Origin: Sisyra terminalis
Taxonomy: Eukaryota; Arthropoda; Insecta; Neuroptera; Sisyridae
Direction: 5' to 3'
Length of the DNA: 64,000 bases
Assembly (NCBI GenBank): GCA_958496175.1
Contig: OY292276.1
Coordinates: 56,247,080-56,311,079 of the forward strand
Part shown: piece after piece, positions 24,327-36,190 of the stretch
Position numbering within the stretch: the first letter of the stretch is position 1
Layout: each line of letters begins with the position of its first letter
The notes under the pieces: model-generated
The model's input: the letters and a program-made list of their open reading frames with translations, nothing else
Databases searched by the model: none
Told to the model about the DNA's origin: nothing
Program-made: the position numbers and the translations under genes

Positions 24327-25208
24327 ATTTAAAAGTTATGTATGTTAAAGGGGTTGATGAAAGCTTTTTTGAAAAAAATAATAAGCTTTATATAATGTTG
24401 GAAATTCAAGTTTAAAAAAATTGGTTTCGGTTTTGAATAGTTTACAGGCATCCTTATTTAGAATAGAACAAAAGCAATAAAGCAAAGTTGCATTGAAATT
24501 GAAAAACCCCCAATGAGTGTGATACTTTTGTAATGCATATTCTCGGTATATGTGCGTCTATTTTTAATATTACACTTCATTCATAAATGCACTGAATAGT
24601 AGAGACGGAATTCACATATACATACGCATTATGGCTCATGTGATGATGATATCATAGGCTGTTTTTATGAGACTGGTTTTTATTGCAATTGATTTTTTTT
24701 CGTTTCGTTCAAAGTCATAATGTCGTAAAGAAGACTCCTGTGGACATTTCACACTAAAAATTCATTGGACTCTTGAATGCATCATGTATGTAGTGTTTGT
24801 TAGGTTGGAAATGTAAGACGAGTGTTAAGTTTAGTGTTAATAACGCCACTAGTTATAATATAGTGGGATGTAGCTTCGTTAGATTGCAGCAGAGGCCTGC
24901 GACGAGGTCTGTATTATGGTATTCTGCAATCCGCAATGGGCGATCGACAATCAGCGATCGGCCGGTTTTGCATGTGATAATGACAAGTTACTTACCTTGG
25001 CTTGCATTCTTCGTTCATGACGACTTGTTTCAATTCTCGTGCTTGAGAATTCCATTCATGTGGATCATATGAGAGATTGGTCGCTATGACTATTAGGTCA
25101 ACTAGGATTGGACTAGGCCAACATTGGGTACTCATTAGTTAAGTTGAATTTTCTTTTAACTTCAAAAAAAAATTCTTTGGTTTACTATTGAAATCCATCA
25201 GGGAATCA
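24327..25208. other. Non-coding, no gene recognised
   Basis: A 91-codon frame at 24797-25072 has no recognisable domain. No splice-bounded exon or repeat was identified. Confidence 0.4.
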
Positions 25209-27787
25209 TCTATACTAATATATAAAACTCTTACGTCTGTCTGTACATTTTAATTTTGAACCTAATTTTAGGGTAAATATTTGTTTCAAGAGGTGCTTAT
25301 TCCAAATTTAATATTTTTAAAATTTTTATCGGTCTATCTGAGTATCTCTTTATAACTAAAGAACGGAACAACCGAATTTAATGAAATTTGGTATTAAGAT
25401 ACTATACAATTAACCACTTACAAAAGGCTATTTATTATTCCTTAAAAATAATAAGGGAAAGTTTTCCATACGTAAAAATTAAGGGATGAAAAAAGATAAT
25501 TCGAACAGACGAGTTGTATATCGTAGAAAAAGTATTTAAAAGTAAGAAAAAAGTTTTTATTAAGGGGTTATATACAGTTAGCATTTTCAAAAAATAAATT
25601 TTTATTTTTTTTCTTTCTTAATGTACCTACTTTTATATTTAAGAATACATACAGAAAAATTCATATCGTTCCGGTGAATATTTTCGAAGTTACACTCAAA
25701 TTTGAAAAAAAAAATGTATCCTTTGTAAAGTGCTTTTTAAACTTTAAACGCGTTTATTTCGAAATGGTGTTTTCAAAGTCGATGACCAACATTACTCCAA
25801 AACGGCTAAACCGATTAGTCTCAAATTTTAACACGAGCTTCTTAAATATATTTCTTTGTATTTAATCGAAGATTTTTTCTCACCGATAAATATTATTTTT
25901 TTATATACAATTTAGGGTCGAAATTTTGCTCAAAAATCGTTTTTTTTTTTTTTGAGAAACCGCCATTTTGTCAAAAAAAATTATTTTGCTTATTCCTTCG
26001 ATTAATTACTAGATTTACCATTACTTTAACGAAATCTGTTTGGTTTTTTAAATTCAGAGGATTCAGTTCAGAGATATAGTGGTCACCGCAAAACGTTTTT
26101 TTTGGGAGGAGCTCCCGGAGATCAGCTGTAGCTCCTTTCCAAATAAATATTTTTACTAATACTAAGTCTTAAAATACAGTTAAATGATACCACAATATGT
26201 GTACAAATTTTTAAATCAATAAATTTAAAAGTTTTCTCTGAAAAAATTCTGGAAAATTCGCTTTTTTTCGGCCTTCTAACTGTATATAACCCCTTAATAT
26301 TTTTAATTGAAGTAATAACTAGCACAGTAAATTCATTTTATAGTACAAAAAATCGTTTCTTTGAAGTACAAACATTTTTTTATACAAACAAACATAAGAT
26401 TTAGGAATATGATAATAGTTGGTTTACATATCACACGCTATAATGCTGTAATTAAGAGCCATGGATTCAAATCTCAATGTAACTTTTTTTTGTACTAAAT
26501 TGTTGTAAATGGGCCCTGAAGGGTCCTTAATAAGACAATATTAAAGAAAAAATATTTTTTTCAAAATTCCTACTCTAAGAGTGAAAAGAGGTGACTAAGT
26601 TTGTATAAGATAATGTTGAGTTAATCAACAATCGAAATTTTAAATTTAATAATCAAAGTGCTGTTAAAGACGAAAGTCTGTTAAGTCTGTTTTTGTTATA
26701 TTATTTTAATAAGATCATTTTAAATAACGTCATAATAATACTAAATTATTGTAAATGGACCCTGAGGGTCGCTCCATAAGACAATATTATTGAAAAAAAA
26801 TTTTTTTAATAATATCTGAAAAATGTTAAGTTAAGTTTATAAGTGAGCTTTAAGTTTTTGAGCTTTCACATATTGTAAACCTGAAAATCCGAAATACGTA
26901 TTCATAAATAAATGCATTAGGGAGCGAATACCCTCTGAAATTTGGCGAACTAAAAGAAAATATTTACTGGCATTTTTGTGAACAAAAGTCAGTGGCTTTT
27001 ATCGATAGAGGAAAAATGACAATTTAAAAAGGGGGTGGGGTGTTTAGATTGTTAAATATACGGTAATTCACAATGATAAATGATATTAAAAATGCTCTTC
27101 CAGAGCAAAAGACATACGCCAAATCGTGTATGGTGAACTCGAGACAATCCAATATGGTATAATTGTATAGTTGAAATTTTGATATTTTAATAATAAGTGT
27201 ATAGTTACACGATGATTATACTTGATTATGGAGGAACTGGGTTTTGTGCAATTGTACAAATTTCAATTTCACGATAGTGTTGTACATTGCAGGAAGGTAA
27301 TAGTTATGGGAAAAAAGGTTCATTTGGGAATCGAGATAATGAGATGGGATTTCTACTAATATTCGAAAATCTAGACCCTTTAGTTCTGATATTTTATCGC
27401 GAGTATATTGGAAACTTTTGACCGTTTTAAGGTCATAACTAAACCCGACCTTATTGAACTTGACGATATTTTTTATTTATGTATAGATGCTGATTGATTT
27501 ACGGATTATTTGGTTCATGGTAGGTATACCTACCGTAGGTATATGCAATTGAACATACTCTTTTTAGATATTTATAAATATTTTTTGAAAGTTAATTGAT
27601 TATTACATACAACTATTTTATTATCAAAAATAGTTTTAAATGTGTCTTTTTAAAGTTGACAAAATAGTGTTTTTAAGTTTGATTATGTTTTCCGTAAAAA
27701 AAAAATCCATTTATCACTACAAATAGCAAATTTATAAAAAAAATATATTCAACATCTTCATTTCGCAGACGAAGTCACGAGCTTGTT
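25209..27787 (+). mobile_element. Second Helitron-like element, interrupted
   Basis: It starts TCTATACTAATATATAAAAC after an A and is similar to the copy at 7192 through the 'gaacggaacaaccgaa' block. Its last 600 bp parallel 8000-8608, ending 'gaagtcacgagcttgt' where the other copy has 'agctagt', so the terminus has decayed. A TTAA-flanked element is inserted at 25564-26293. 'ggaccctgagggtc' phrases occur twice (near 26515 and 26758). No helicase coding remains. Confidence 0.6.
25564..26293. mobile_element. TTAA-flanked inverted-repeat element inside the Helitron
   Basis: The ends GGGGTTATATACAGTTAG and CTAACTGTATATAACCCC are perfect inverted repeats, flanked by TTAA at 25560-25563 and 26294-26297. 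TTAA targets are typical of piggyBac and of some Sola elements. The 730-bp interior holds only short frames, so it is non-autonomous. Lying inside the Helitron, it is the younger insertion. Confidence 0.8.
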
Positions 27788-29017
27788 AACTAAAAAAATG
27801 ATAAGAATTAAATTTGAATCATTAAGGAAGTATTGGATTCCAATAAAATATGTTAAGTGACTCAAAATATTCTATTAATGATTTCAACTTTGCTTTTTTG
27901 TGTCTTTTGAGAACCGAGCTTTTTTATATATGTCGGTGCCACGTCAGAGAATGCAGCATGTGGCATAAAACAAGGTGTGAGTCAAAATTTTCTCGAGAAT
28001 TTCCCGGAAAATGAGATGTATGCAAAATACGCGGAAAAGTGAATATTTGCGACGATGATTTGTCGATTTGTCGCCGATTTGATGGGCAGCTCGTTAGAAT
28101 CGGGCGCCTCTGATTAGTTGGCGTTAATTCTTTGAACAATAATAAAATGTGTGGAGTTAGGTGGAAAAGACAAGGCCGTTTAGCCGATCCGATCGGCTTA
28201 GACTTTCAGTGAATGAGTATAGATTTATGTAAATTTCTTTGAGAATTTCTTAGAAGCTTGTTATGTCTTTGATTTTTTTAACTTTTATTCTTCATCATTT
28301 TGTTTCTTCAGGTTTTTTTTTGTCTTCGTCGTTAATCTTCTTTAATTTTTCGATCGTTTTCGAGCGAATGATGACCGTTCACTTTTACAAATCGTGGATC
28401 GTAGGATGATTTGTTAGTTGGTTCTATATTTAAATTATAATTTGGTGTTAATTTTATTAGGATAAACTTATGTTTTTGCAATGGAAAATGGGAAATTTGA
28501 TTTTTTGAGAAAGACATATTTTGCTGAGAATCCAATGGATCGTGGAGACTTATGAGGAAAATTTTAATCTTCTTAATAAAAACTTCTCTTCGTGCAAAAA
28601 CGCAAGATCAATTCCAATAAATCCATGAATCAATCGAGCTTAATAAATCGCTAATAAATAAAATATTATTCCTCAAGTAAAAATTAAGCACAAATACTCC
28701 ATATGCGGTTAAAGCTGCAATAATATTCTGAAACTTTTGTATTTTCTATCAGATTCGAAAAATTTTACAAAAAAATGAAATAACATAATTATCTCTTTTG
28801 AATAAAATTCCACATAAATGTTTTGAAAAATTATATTTTCCATTTCTTTTTTAATTATTTCCGTTATAAATGTTTCCGCTTAATGATTTACTATGTTGAA
28901 ATTGGGAAAAACTATTGCCAACAAAAACCTACGTTTTTCCTAAATAGCAAAGAGGAAATAAACAAAAATTCCTAGAATTTTTTTTGGCTAAAGATTTTTT
29001 TTTGGCTAAAGATTTTT
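27788..29017. other. Non-coding, with a GC-richer island near 27930-28200
   Basis: The island contains 'gatttgtcgatttgtcgccgattt' and 'ccgatccgatcgg' sequence and no assignable exon. The rest is AT-rich, with a duplicated 'ttggctaaagattttttttt' near 28982-29020. Confidence 0.35.
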
Positions 29018-29416
29018 TTTTGGAAGTTTCTAAAAATTTTCCAAAATGGTTCTCCCAATGCTAAAAGTTATTAATACTAATAATAAATTGGCATAATTTC
29101 TATGGAAAATGGTTTAACCTTGTTATACTTAGGCCATGATGAAAAATTTCGATTTTCCAAATAGTTTTACTGTATCTGTATAAATTAATTTTTTGTCAGG
29201 TTTGATGAAATTCATATTACCGAGTTTTCCTGAGGGAATTTTTAGTTCTTATTATTGATTTCGATCCAGTATTTTATCTTCAATTTGTTATAGATCCGAG
29301 GATCCGAAGATCATTTTTATTTTTAAATAATTAACATTTTTATTATGTTATTTTTTGCAACATTTCGCAGTTCATTACTGCCTTTCCAAGTGATTTAAAA
29401 AAACAGTACAAATGTA

Positions 29417-29736
29417 TCTACTCTAATATTATAAAGAGGAATGATTTGATTGTTTGTTTGCATTGAATAGGCTCCGAAACTACTTGACCGATTTGAAAAA
29501 TTCTTTCACTGTTGGGAAGCTACACTATCTTCGTTGAACATACGCTATATTAAATTTTCAGTTTATTAAATGTATCTTTTTAAAGTCGACAAAATGGTGT
29601 TTTCAGGTATGATTATGTTTTTCGTAAAAGAAATAAGAGAAATAAAAATGTTCATATACATGTACAAATAGCAAATCTGAAAAGAAAATATAATCTAACC
29701 CTACGTTACGCAGACGAAGTCGCGGGGATTAGCTAT
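29417..29736 (+). mobile_element. Deleted Helitron fragment
   Basis: It starts TCTACTCTAATATTATAAAG, has the 'ccgaaactacttgaccgattt' block, and ends 'gcagacgaagtcgcggggattagctat', the typical Helitron tail with one change from CTAG. The interior is mostly deleted. Confidence 0.6.
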
Positions 29737-30791
29737 ATTGTATATATATACGAAAAATTCAAGTATATGCTCAATTGGTGATATGAAATAACATAGTTAA
29801 AGCTTGAAGGCCAAAATGAGAGAAAATCAGCTGTAAATATGTCGTTTAAAGAATCTGAACCAGTTTGAGGCATTTATTGTTTGTTATCAATTATAAATAC
29901 ATTAACACCTTTTTCCGAGTCCATAAATTATACCTTTGGATCTGCATTTTTCTCATTATCATATTATTTATTATTGTAAGTTGAGAACAGGTAAAATTCT
30001 TTTCATTTTCACACCTGTTTGGAATTTATTCGGTTTTGCTCACAATAATGGTCATTATGGAGCAAAGGTCAAAAAATTGTACTTTAATATTTGTCTACCT
30101 GAATTCTAACGTATGATTGAAGAACAGGTTAATCGATTTCGGTAATATTTTGTTTTCAGGTACAAGTTAGTGTTTTCCCCCAAAAGAAAGTATAATGAAG
30201 GTCCCAAACAAGTCTAATCTAAATAGTTGTACCAATATTCTATTTTGATTTCACTTATAGTTCCAATCTGAAGACAGCTTTACTGATTTGATAGAAACTT
30301 TGTAATCAAGTTCAATTAATTTTTCTTCGGAAGAAAAGGGTGCCTATTTAAGTTTAATTATTAATAGATAATAAAAGTAGTATTCAGAAGATGGTCGATT
30401 TAAATAAATAAATGGAACCCATTAATTGGATATAAATTGGATTCTTCAATTAAAAATCTATGCTCTTTTTTAAGATATTGAAAAATCAGCATACATGAAA
30501 TCAGGAGTGGTCTATACAAATGATATTGCGGGCCACTTCGGAAATGCATCATAACCCCGGGAGCCTCTTTTGAAGTTAAATTTCAAATTCTCCATACAAA
30601 ATTTAGATACACTGTAATCATTTTAGTATTTCGGTTTTTACCAATTTGGTCATTATAAAAAGTATACATTTTATAAAAGCCTGATGCATATCGCGGGTCG
30701 AAAAAATTGTCAAAGGTGCCTTTTGTGGTTCGCGGGTTGGCTACCTTTGACAACCTCTGATTTAAATAAACAATGAATAATCTATCTTTTC

Positions 30792-31209
30792 TCTACATAT
30801 ATAAAATTGTGGTGTTGGTTTATGTAGATTTCAAAAACTCAAAGAAATTATCATTGATTTAGCTGAAATTTTGTCACGATATACAATCCGCCTTAAAGAT
30901 TTTTTTCTTATATCAATGACATACCTGTGATCGCAAGAAAACGGCTTTTTCAACGGCTAATACAATAGTTGCTAACTGTCAATACTGCATTGCTATGATA
31001 GTGCAGTGATTTTTAAAGGTAGAGCAAATTTTCTCTAAACGTAATTGATAAACGTATATCTTGAAAGTTAGTTATAATTGGTACAGTGAGGGATACTGCG
31101 GGTTGATACGGGAGACTATTCTAATAATTGATAAGCTTTTTTTTGCTAAATTCAATTTTTTTAGCTACAACCATAGACTGGCAAGACAACGTCTGCCGGG
31201 TTCAGCTAG
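30792..31209 (+). mobile_element. Short Helitron-like element
   Basis: It starts TCTACATATATAAAATTG and ends 'caacgtctgccgggttcagCTAG' followed by T, matching the common insect Helitron-type tail. It contains no open frame of note. Confidence 0.5.
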
Positions 31210-31665
31210 TATAGAATAAGTTTTAACATAATGTCATTGATATAAATTTATAAAGTTTATTTAATATATGCAGTTATACTGTTATCTATATTCGCTTGAA
31301 AAGGCAGTTATAAACTGCAAAACGTTGTAAAAAATTATATATAAAAGTGTAAGTTATTTAAAAATTTAAATGATCCTCAAATTCTCGGAACTACAATAAA
31401 TTGAAGATAAATTACTGGATTGAAATCAATAATAAGTACTAAAAATTCCCTTAGGAAAACTGAGGAATATGAATTTCATTAAACCTGATAAAAAAATTGT
31501 CTTTACAGAGACAGTAAAGCTATGCGGAAAATCAAACTTTTTCATCATTGCCTAAGGATTACAAGGTTAAACCATTTTCCATAGAAATCAAGGCAAGTTA
31601 TTAATAGTATTAATAACTTAACATTGAGAGAATCTTTTAGGAAACCCCTAAATTTTTTTTTTCTG

Positions 31666-32710
31666 ATATGGATAAAATATAAATAAGGTGGATACTTGTG
31701 CATTCCAGGTGCTGAACAACATTGGAAAATTTAACTATTAACATAGAAAGTCGTCGAAAATTCCATCATTTATTCAAAAACTGAGAATTGTTGTACTATT
31801 AAAAAAATCTCGTCAGAAATTGAGGTCAGCAATTTTCAATATTATCGTAAATATATTGCATTTAATTCGCTCGCTTTTGTATCGTTTGTATTTTATTAGT
31901 ATGTGCAACAACATTGTAATGCAATAATGCGCGAATTTCATTGATCGAACGATCGTTAACGTTACACATTATGTTAACGTTAGCGACCGCAAAGATAATT
32001 TATGCGTTCATAACCGGAGAAATAAATCTGACAATGAAAGATTTCTTTATTTATCGATTTGCCGTTTCATTTCGCTTATTTCTAACATTGTCGTCAAACG
32101 GAAAAATATTCTTAACTAATAAAAAAAGAAATAAGCAATAAGATTTTGCGAGAATGAAGGGAGAGAAAAGAAAAAAAAAACAATAATAAATGGAGTCGAA
32201 AGATGCGAAAAATTCGATTGTGCAATTTGTACAGTGAATTTATTGTGGGTTTTATGGATTTTTAACTTTGGAAAGTGAGCAATTATGGTAATTGGTTGAT
32301 CGATGATCGATTATGAAAAATGGAGACTTAGCTTGTGAGCTTAGAAGTTTCAATCATTGAACTTGAATCATTTTATTTGAACAATAATAATCAGAAGCTT
32401 TTTTTTTTCTTTTACTGGAAACTTCTGGAAATATTTGTCTAAGAAAGCTGAAAAAAATCTGCATTGAAAATTGATTTATTAATTTATCGCCAATCATATC
32501 AAAGAACTTTGGTAACATTTCATCCCTAGATTGATAAATAATTTCATATCATTCATTAGCTTATATTTCGTTAAAAAAGATTATCAATTAAACCCAAAAG
32601 GTGAAGCTTTTCTTAATAGGGTTTTTCTTAGATAAAAAAATCGATAAGGTTTTTCTCGGCATATTTTGAAATTTCTCAAACTAAGATCTCTGGTGTATAA
32701 TATGAATACA
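31666..32710. other. Non-coding, no gene recognised
   Basis: The region 31860-32160 is slightly less AT-rich and unique, with a 66-codon frame that has no domain. Confidence 0.4.
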
Positions 32711-33011
32711 TAAGAAGACAATTCAGGTTATTTAAGATCGTTTTTTTTATTTCATAATTTAACTGTTCAGTTCGCTACGTTTCGTTATGTATCGTAACTT
32801 CATCAGGCGTCTTGATTCACAAAAATAATATTTCCAATTTAAATTGAATTTATTGAATTTAAATTGAATTTATTGAATTTAAATGGAAAATATTATTTTT
32901 GTGAATCAAGAAGCCTGATGAAGTTACGATACGTATCGAAACGTAGCTTATTGAATAGTAAAAATATTAAATAAAAAAAACCGATCTTAAATATTCTGAA
33001 TTGTCTTCTTA
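32711..33011. repeat. Foldback element, PLE-like hairpin motif (family B)
   Basis: Arms run from 'taagaagacaattcag' (32711) to 'ctgaattgtcttctta' (33011). Both arms contain CTGATGA, an A, a hairpin (GTTACG-ATA-CGTATC on the + arm), then GAAACGTAGC. The centre holds two and a half copies of the 17-bp unit 'attgaatttaaattgaa'. Confidence 0.75.
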
Positions 33012-33164
33012 TTTAAAAAAATAAAAGTTGAGATTTTGAATTTTATCAGCTATCTAATATGAATACAATTAATAGTTCTTCTAAATTAGCCCATATAATA
33101 TCAGGTCTAAAAACTCCAGCTGATCCGCGTTATATCTGAAAGATCTCTACTACATCTATTGTTT

Positions 33165-33555
33165 TAAAGTTGCTAAATAAAAAAAAATATTTAAAATAGT
33201 TAATAATAATCTTACTTCTATTGATAAAATGTACTAACCAGCTAAAAAAATAGATTTATGAACTGAATCTTAGTACCGATTTTACCATCGATATTAAGGC
33301 GATATTAGCTAATCAATGAGAAACGTAAGCTATCTAGTTGTTCATCAAAGGGAGGGGTGCAATTTTGTTTACAATTTGGTAAAATGGAAACTCCCCGTTT
33401 TGATGTACAACTAGATAGCTTACGATTCTCATTAAATAGCTAATATCGATAGTGAAATCAGTACTAAGATCTAGTTCATATTTTTTTCCTTTTAAGTGTA
33501 TTTTATCAATAGAAGCGAGGTTTGTAAATATCTTTATTTTTAAGTTAAGCAAGTT
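33165..33555. repeat. Foldback element
   Basis: 'cttacttctattgataaaat' near 33211 is the inverted copy of 'attttatcaatagaagc' near 33500. 'cgtaagctatctagttgt' near 33325 pairs with 'acaactagatagcttacg' near 33405. The loop near 33345-33400 is unique. Confidence 0.7.
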
Positions 33556-34879
33556 AAAAGAGACCTTTTTAAAAATTTATTGGAGTTCCCCACGATAATT
33601 TCTTTAAGATTTCTTTAAGATTATTTTATGTTATAGCTAGTGCTTTATTGAAGTTCTGAGGTATTCATTAAACTCAAATAAAAATTCCGGAAATGCATAA
33701 TGCAATGCACGCCTGGACACGTGGATTGTCCAACACGTGGAATTCCCATTTGCCATATCTCGTACACTCATAAAATTTATACAAATAGAATTGAGAGAAT
33801 ATTTCGATATTTTTAGTATCAAAACGAGCGGAAACCAGACAAACGCATAACGACTGACGATACTTTTGTTGCCCTTGTTGTTTCTTTTTTTTTGCACAAA
33901 ATCATAAATTTCACACACGTGTATCATTTCAACACGTGAATGATGTGTTTTTCGAAAGAATTTCTTCTTTTTTCGTTGAAAACTTCGTCATTTTTGGGGA
34001 GGTAAAATAGCCGGCAAGGAATTTTATCACGCACGACTAAACGAGCGCAAAGTCAACTCAGGAATGTCAACGATTTGAAAATATTTACGAAATTTTAATT
34101 ATTTATTCATTAAACCGTTTTTTTCATTTCGTTTTTCGAAATTTTTAATTGAGCTATAATCGTTTGTGCATTAATAAGGCATTTCACATATGTTAATGTA
34201 TAAAAATTGGCAAATTATAACCGTATTTTGGTTAAATAAATAATTTTACATTTTTCGAAGGAAAAATATGCATTTTATATATATATTTTTTTTTTGTATT
34301 TCACTATTACATTTGTTTGATTTTTTTTTCGTTTTTAGTACTAACAGTTCTTAGCACTATCGTTGGATAATTTTCCTCCCAAAATTGGTAACTTTATTCC
34401 ACAATTGAATATTGCAAACCATCATTAGCTTTAGTATTGAGCTTAGTATTAGTTTTAGCTTTAGTATTGATTTAGGACAATGATATCAACAATTGGTTGT
34501 CCAAAAGCATTTTCGATTTCAAATAATTTTCGATTGAAGGAATTGAGGACATTGTGTTTCGGCTAATCTTTTTGGGCTTTGTATATCTTCAGGGTGGTAA
34601 TCTTTCGTCCATGTGCATCTCATTACATCAAATTTCCGAAATAAAGAGCGAAAATACCATAGGTATAGACATTGAACTTGATGGGTTTAACTCACTAAAT
34701 TTTTCACCATATTAGTCCATACAATTTTATTGTTGCAACAATTCATTACTGAACAGTATAGATTGGGGTAAAGCCAAAATTTATTTCTGCTCTATTCCAA
34801 TTATTTCTACTGAATTGCCTTGGTACTTCTAGCTTCAAGCTTCTTTCAAGCTTCAAATTTCATGCCTAATTGATAAGGC
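33556..34879. other. Non-coding, no gene recognised
   Basis: A 96-codon minus-strand frame at 33637-33927 ends in 'cacgtg..acacgtgg' sequence and has no domain. The stretch 33700-34060 is less AT-rich. No repeat family was identified. Confidence 0.35.
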
Positions 34880-36190
34880 CTCTTTCAAGCTCAAATCCAA
34901 AAGCTCTTATCCAAAGCATCGACAATTTAGTATCGGAGTCAATGAAGAAACATCCAATAACCGATAATCTAGAACAAGCATTCCCCAAGGAAGTTTATTG
35001 GGCCATATTGTTTACCTTTTATGTACTACCGATTTACCACCAACTACTAATACTAAAACAGGAACTTTTGCGAATGTCTAAATCATGGCTAGTAATAAAA
35101 ATCCAAGAATCTTCAACATCATTCTGGTCTATCTGGGTATTCTGGTCTAGAAGCCTGAATTTTAGGCATTTTTTCAAGTAAGATAAAAAAAAATGAAAAA
35201 CATTTTTACTATCCATCTTCTTATATGTTTTTATTGACATTTTGAGAATGTAAAAAAAATAACTAGAAAAAAAAAACGAAATTCGCTGAGATACAGGCCG
35301 GTGGAGTAGGGGCTTCAAAAAAAAACGGTGCGTCCTGGTTGACATGATTTCAACCCTTGTAGAGATCTAAAACAAAAAAACCAAACAAATTTTTCATTAA
35401 TAAAGATGTCGCTATCGGGTTGACTATTTTAAAAAAAAGAAGTAATAAATAACAAAATGGTGTCGACTTGAAAAAAAAAATTCACCCGATTTTTTCGATT
35501 TTTCCGAATTTTTTAAAAATACTTAAAATCAAAGTTTTTTAAAATCCATGGCAGGCGCGATGGAGAGTTGTATAAACAAGATATATACCAAATTTCGAAG
35601 GAGTCGGTTCAGTAGAACTTGAAATATCATGGCAACTACCTCCAAAAAAGTACTTTCGAGAAAAATGCGTTTAAAGTTTAGGAATCAATTCTAATGGAAT
35701 AACTCTGAAAATAATATGTAATATTCACTTTACATCAATCGAGAATCCCAGATCCATACATTGGGCCTTCCTCCTTCTCATAATCCAGGTTTTCAGAAGT
35801 TCTTTCAGCTAATCGAGCTGTTCTACCTTCTTTTGAAGCAGCAGAAGCTCGTAGTTCAGAGCGGTCAATTCTAGTTTCGTTTGTATCTAAATCGGCTATA
35901 TCTCCGAAAATAATTCGAATTTTGAAAAATCCTTTTAGGATCATATTTTTGAATGTCTAAACTTTGAAAATATGTAAAAAAAAACGATTTTTTCAAGTTT
36001 CCAGACTAGAATACTCCCTTAATCTCATCCTTAGAAAAGGTACCTACTGAACAATATATCAAAAAAGTCAAGTAATTTTAAAATTTGAATCAATGAAATA
36101 TCTAGGACTTCGTCTGGATAAAAGACTAACTTCTCCACCAACTCCAACCAATCAATGGAATGGCTCTTGAATTGCATTTGAATTCGTAAC
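34880..36190 (+). pseudogene. Jockey-like reverse-transcriptase relic, split
   Basis: Near 34975-35130, in shifting + frames, residues match the core of a non-LTR reverse transcriptase: 'AFPKEVYWAILFTFYV' corresponds to G-V-P-Q-G-S-V-L-G-P-I-L-F, followed in another frame by TDLPPTTNTKTGTF and a decayed catalytic box (ANV for ADD) and IMASNKNPR. The downstream block MKYLGLRLDKRLT appears near 36090-36130. The roughly 850 bp between them is unrelated and looks inserted. At least two frameshifts make it non-functional. Confidence 0.6.

Larger units (their letters stand above)
29018..31665. repeat. Long foldback (about 370-bp arms) interrupted by Helitron pieces
   Basis: The arm 29018-29400 and the arm about 31290-31665 are inverted copies: 'ggtttaaccttg' with 'caaggttaaacc', 'gatgaaattcatatt' with 'aatatgaatttcatt', and so on. 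The inner edges again carry the hairpin motif: on + near 31290-31330 GCAGTT-ATA-AACTGC followed by AAAACGTTGTA, and on minus near 29355-29395 GCAGT..ACTGC followed by GAAATGTTG. The 1.9-kb interior contains two Helitron fragments and a region (29970-31210) that reappears inverted at 43640-44050. Confidence 0.65.

Noticed and set aside
32711..33011. Family B motif as a complete hammerhead
   Set aside because: CUGAUGA and GAAA are present, but no NUH triplet closes a short stem III and there is no clear stem I, so only resemblance is claimed.
34870..35181. A 103-codon membrane protein
   Set aside because: Parallel frames show the reverse-transcriptase G-V-P-Q-G-S and A-D-D regions. The hydrophobic look comes from reading out of frame.
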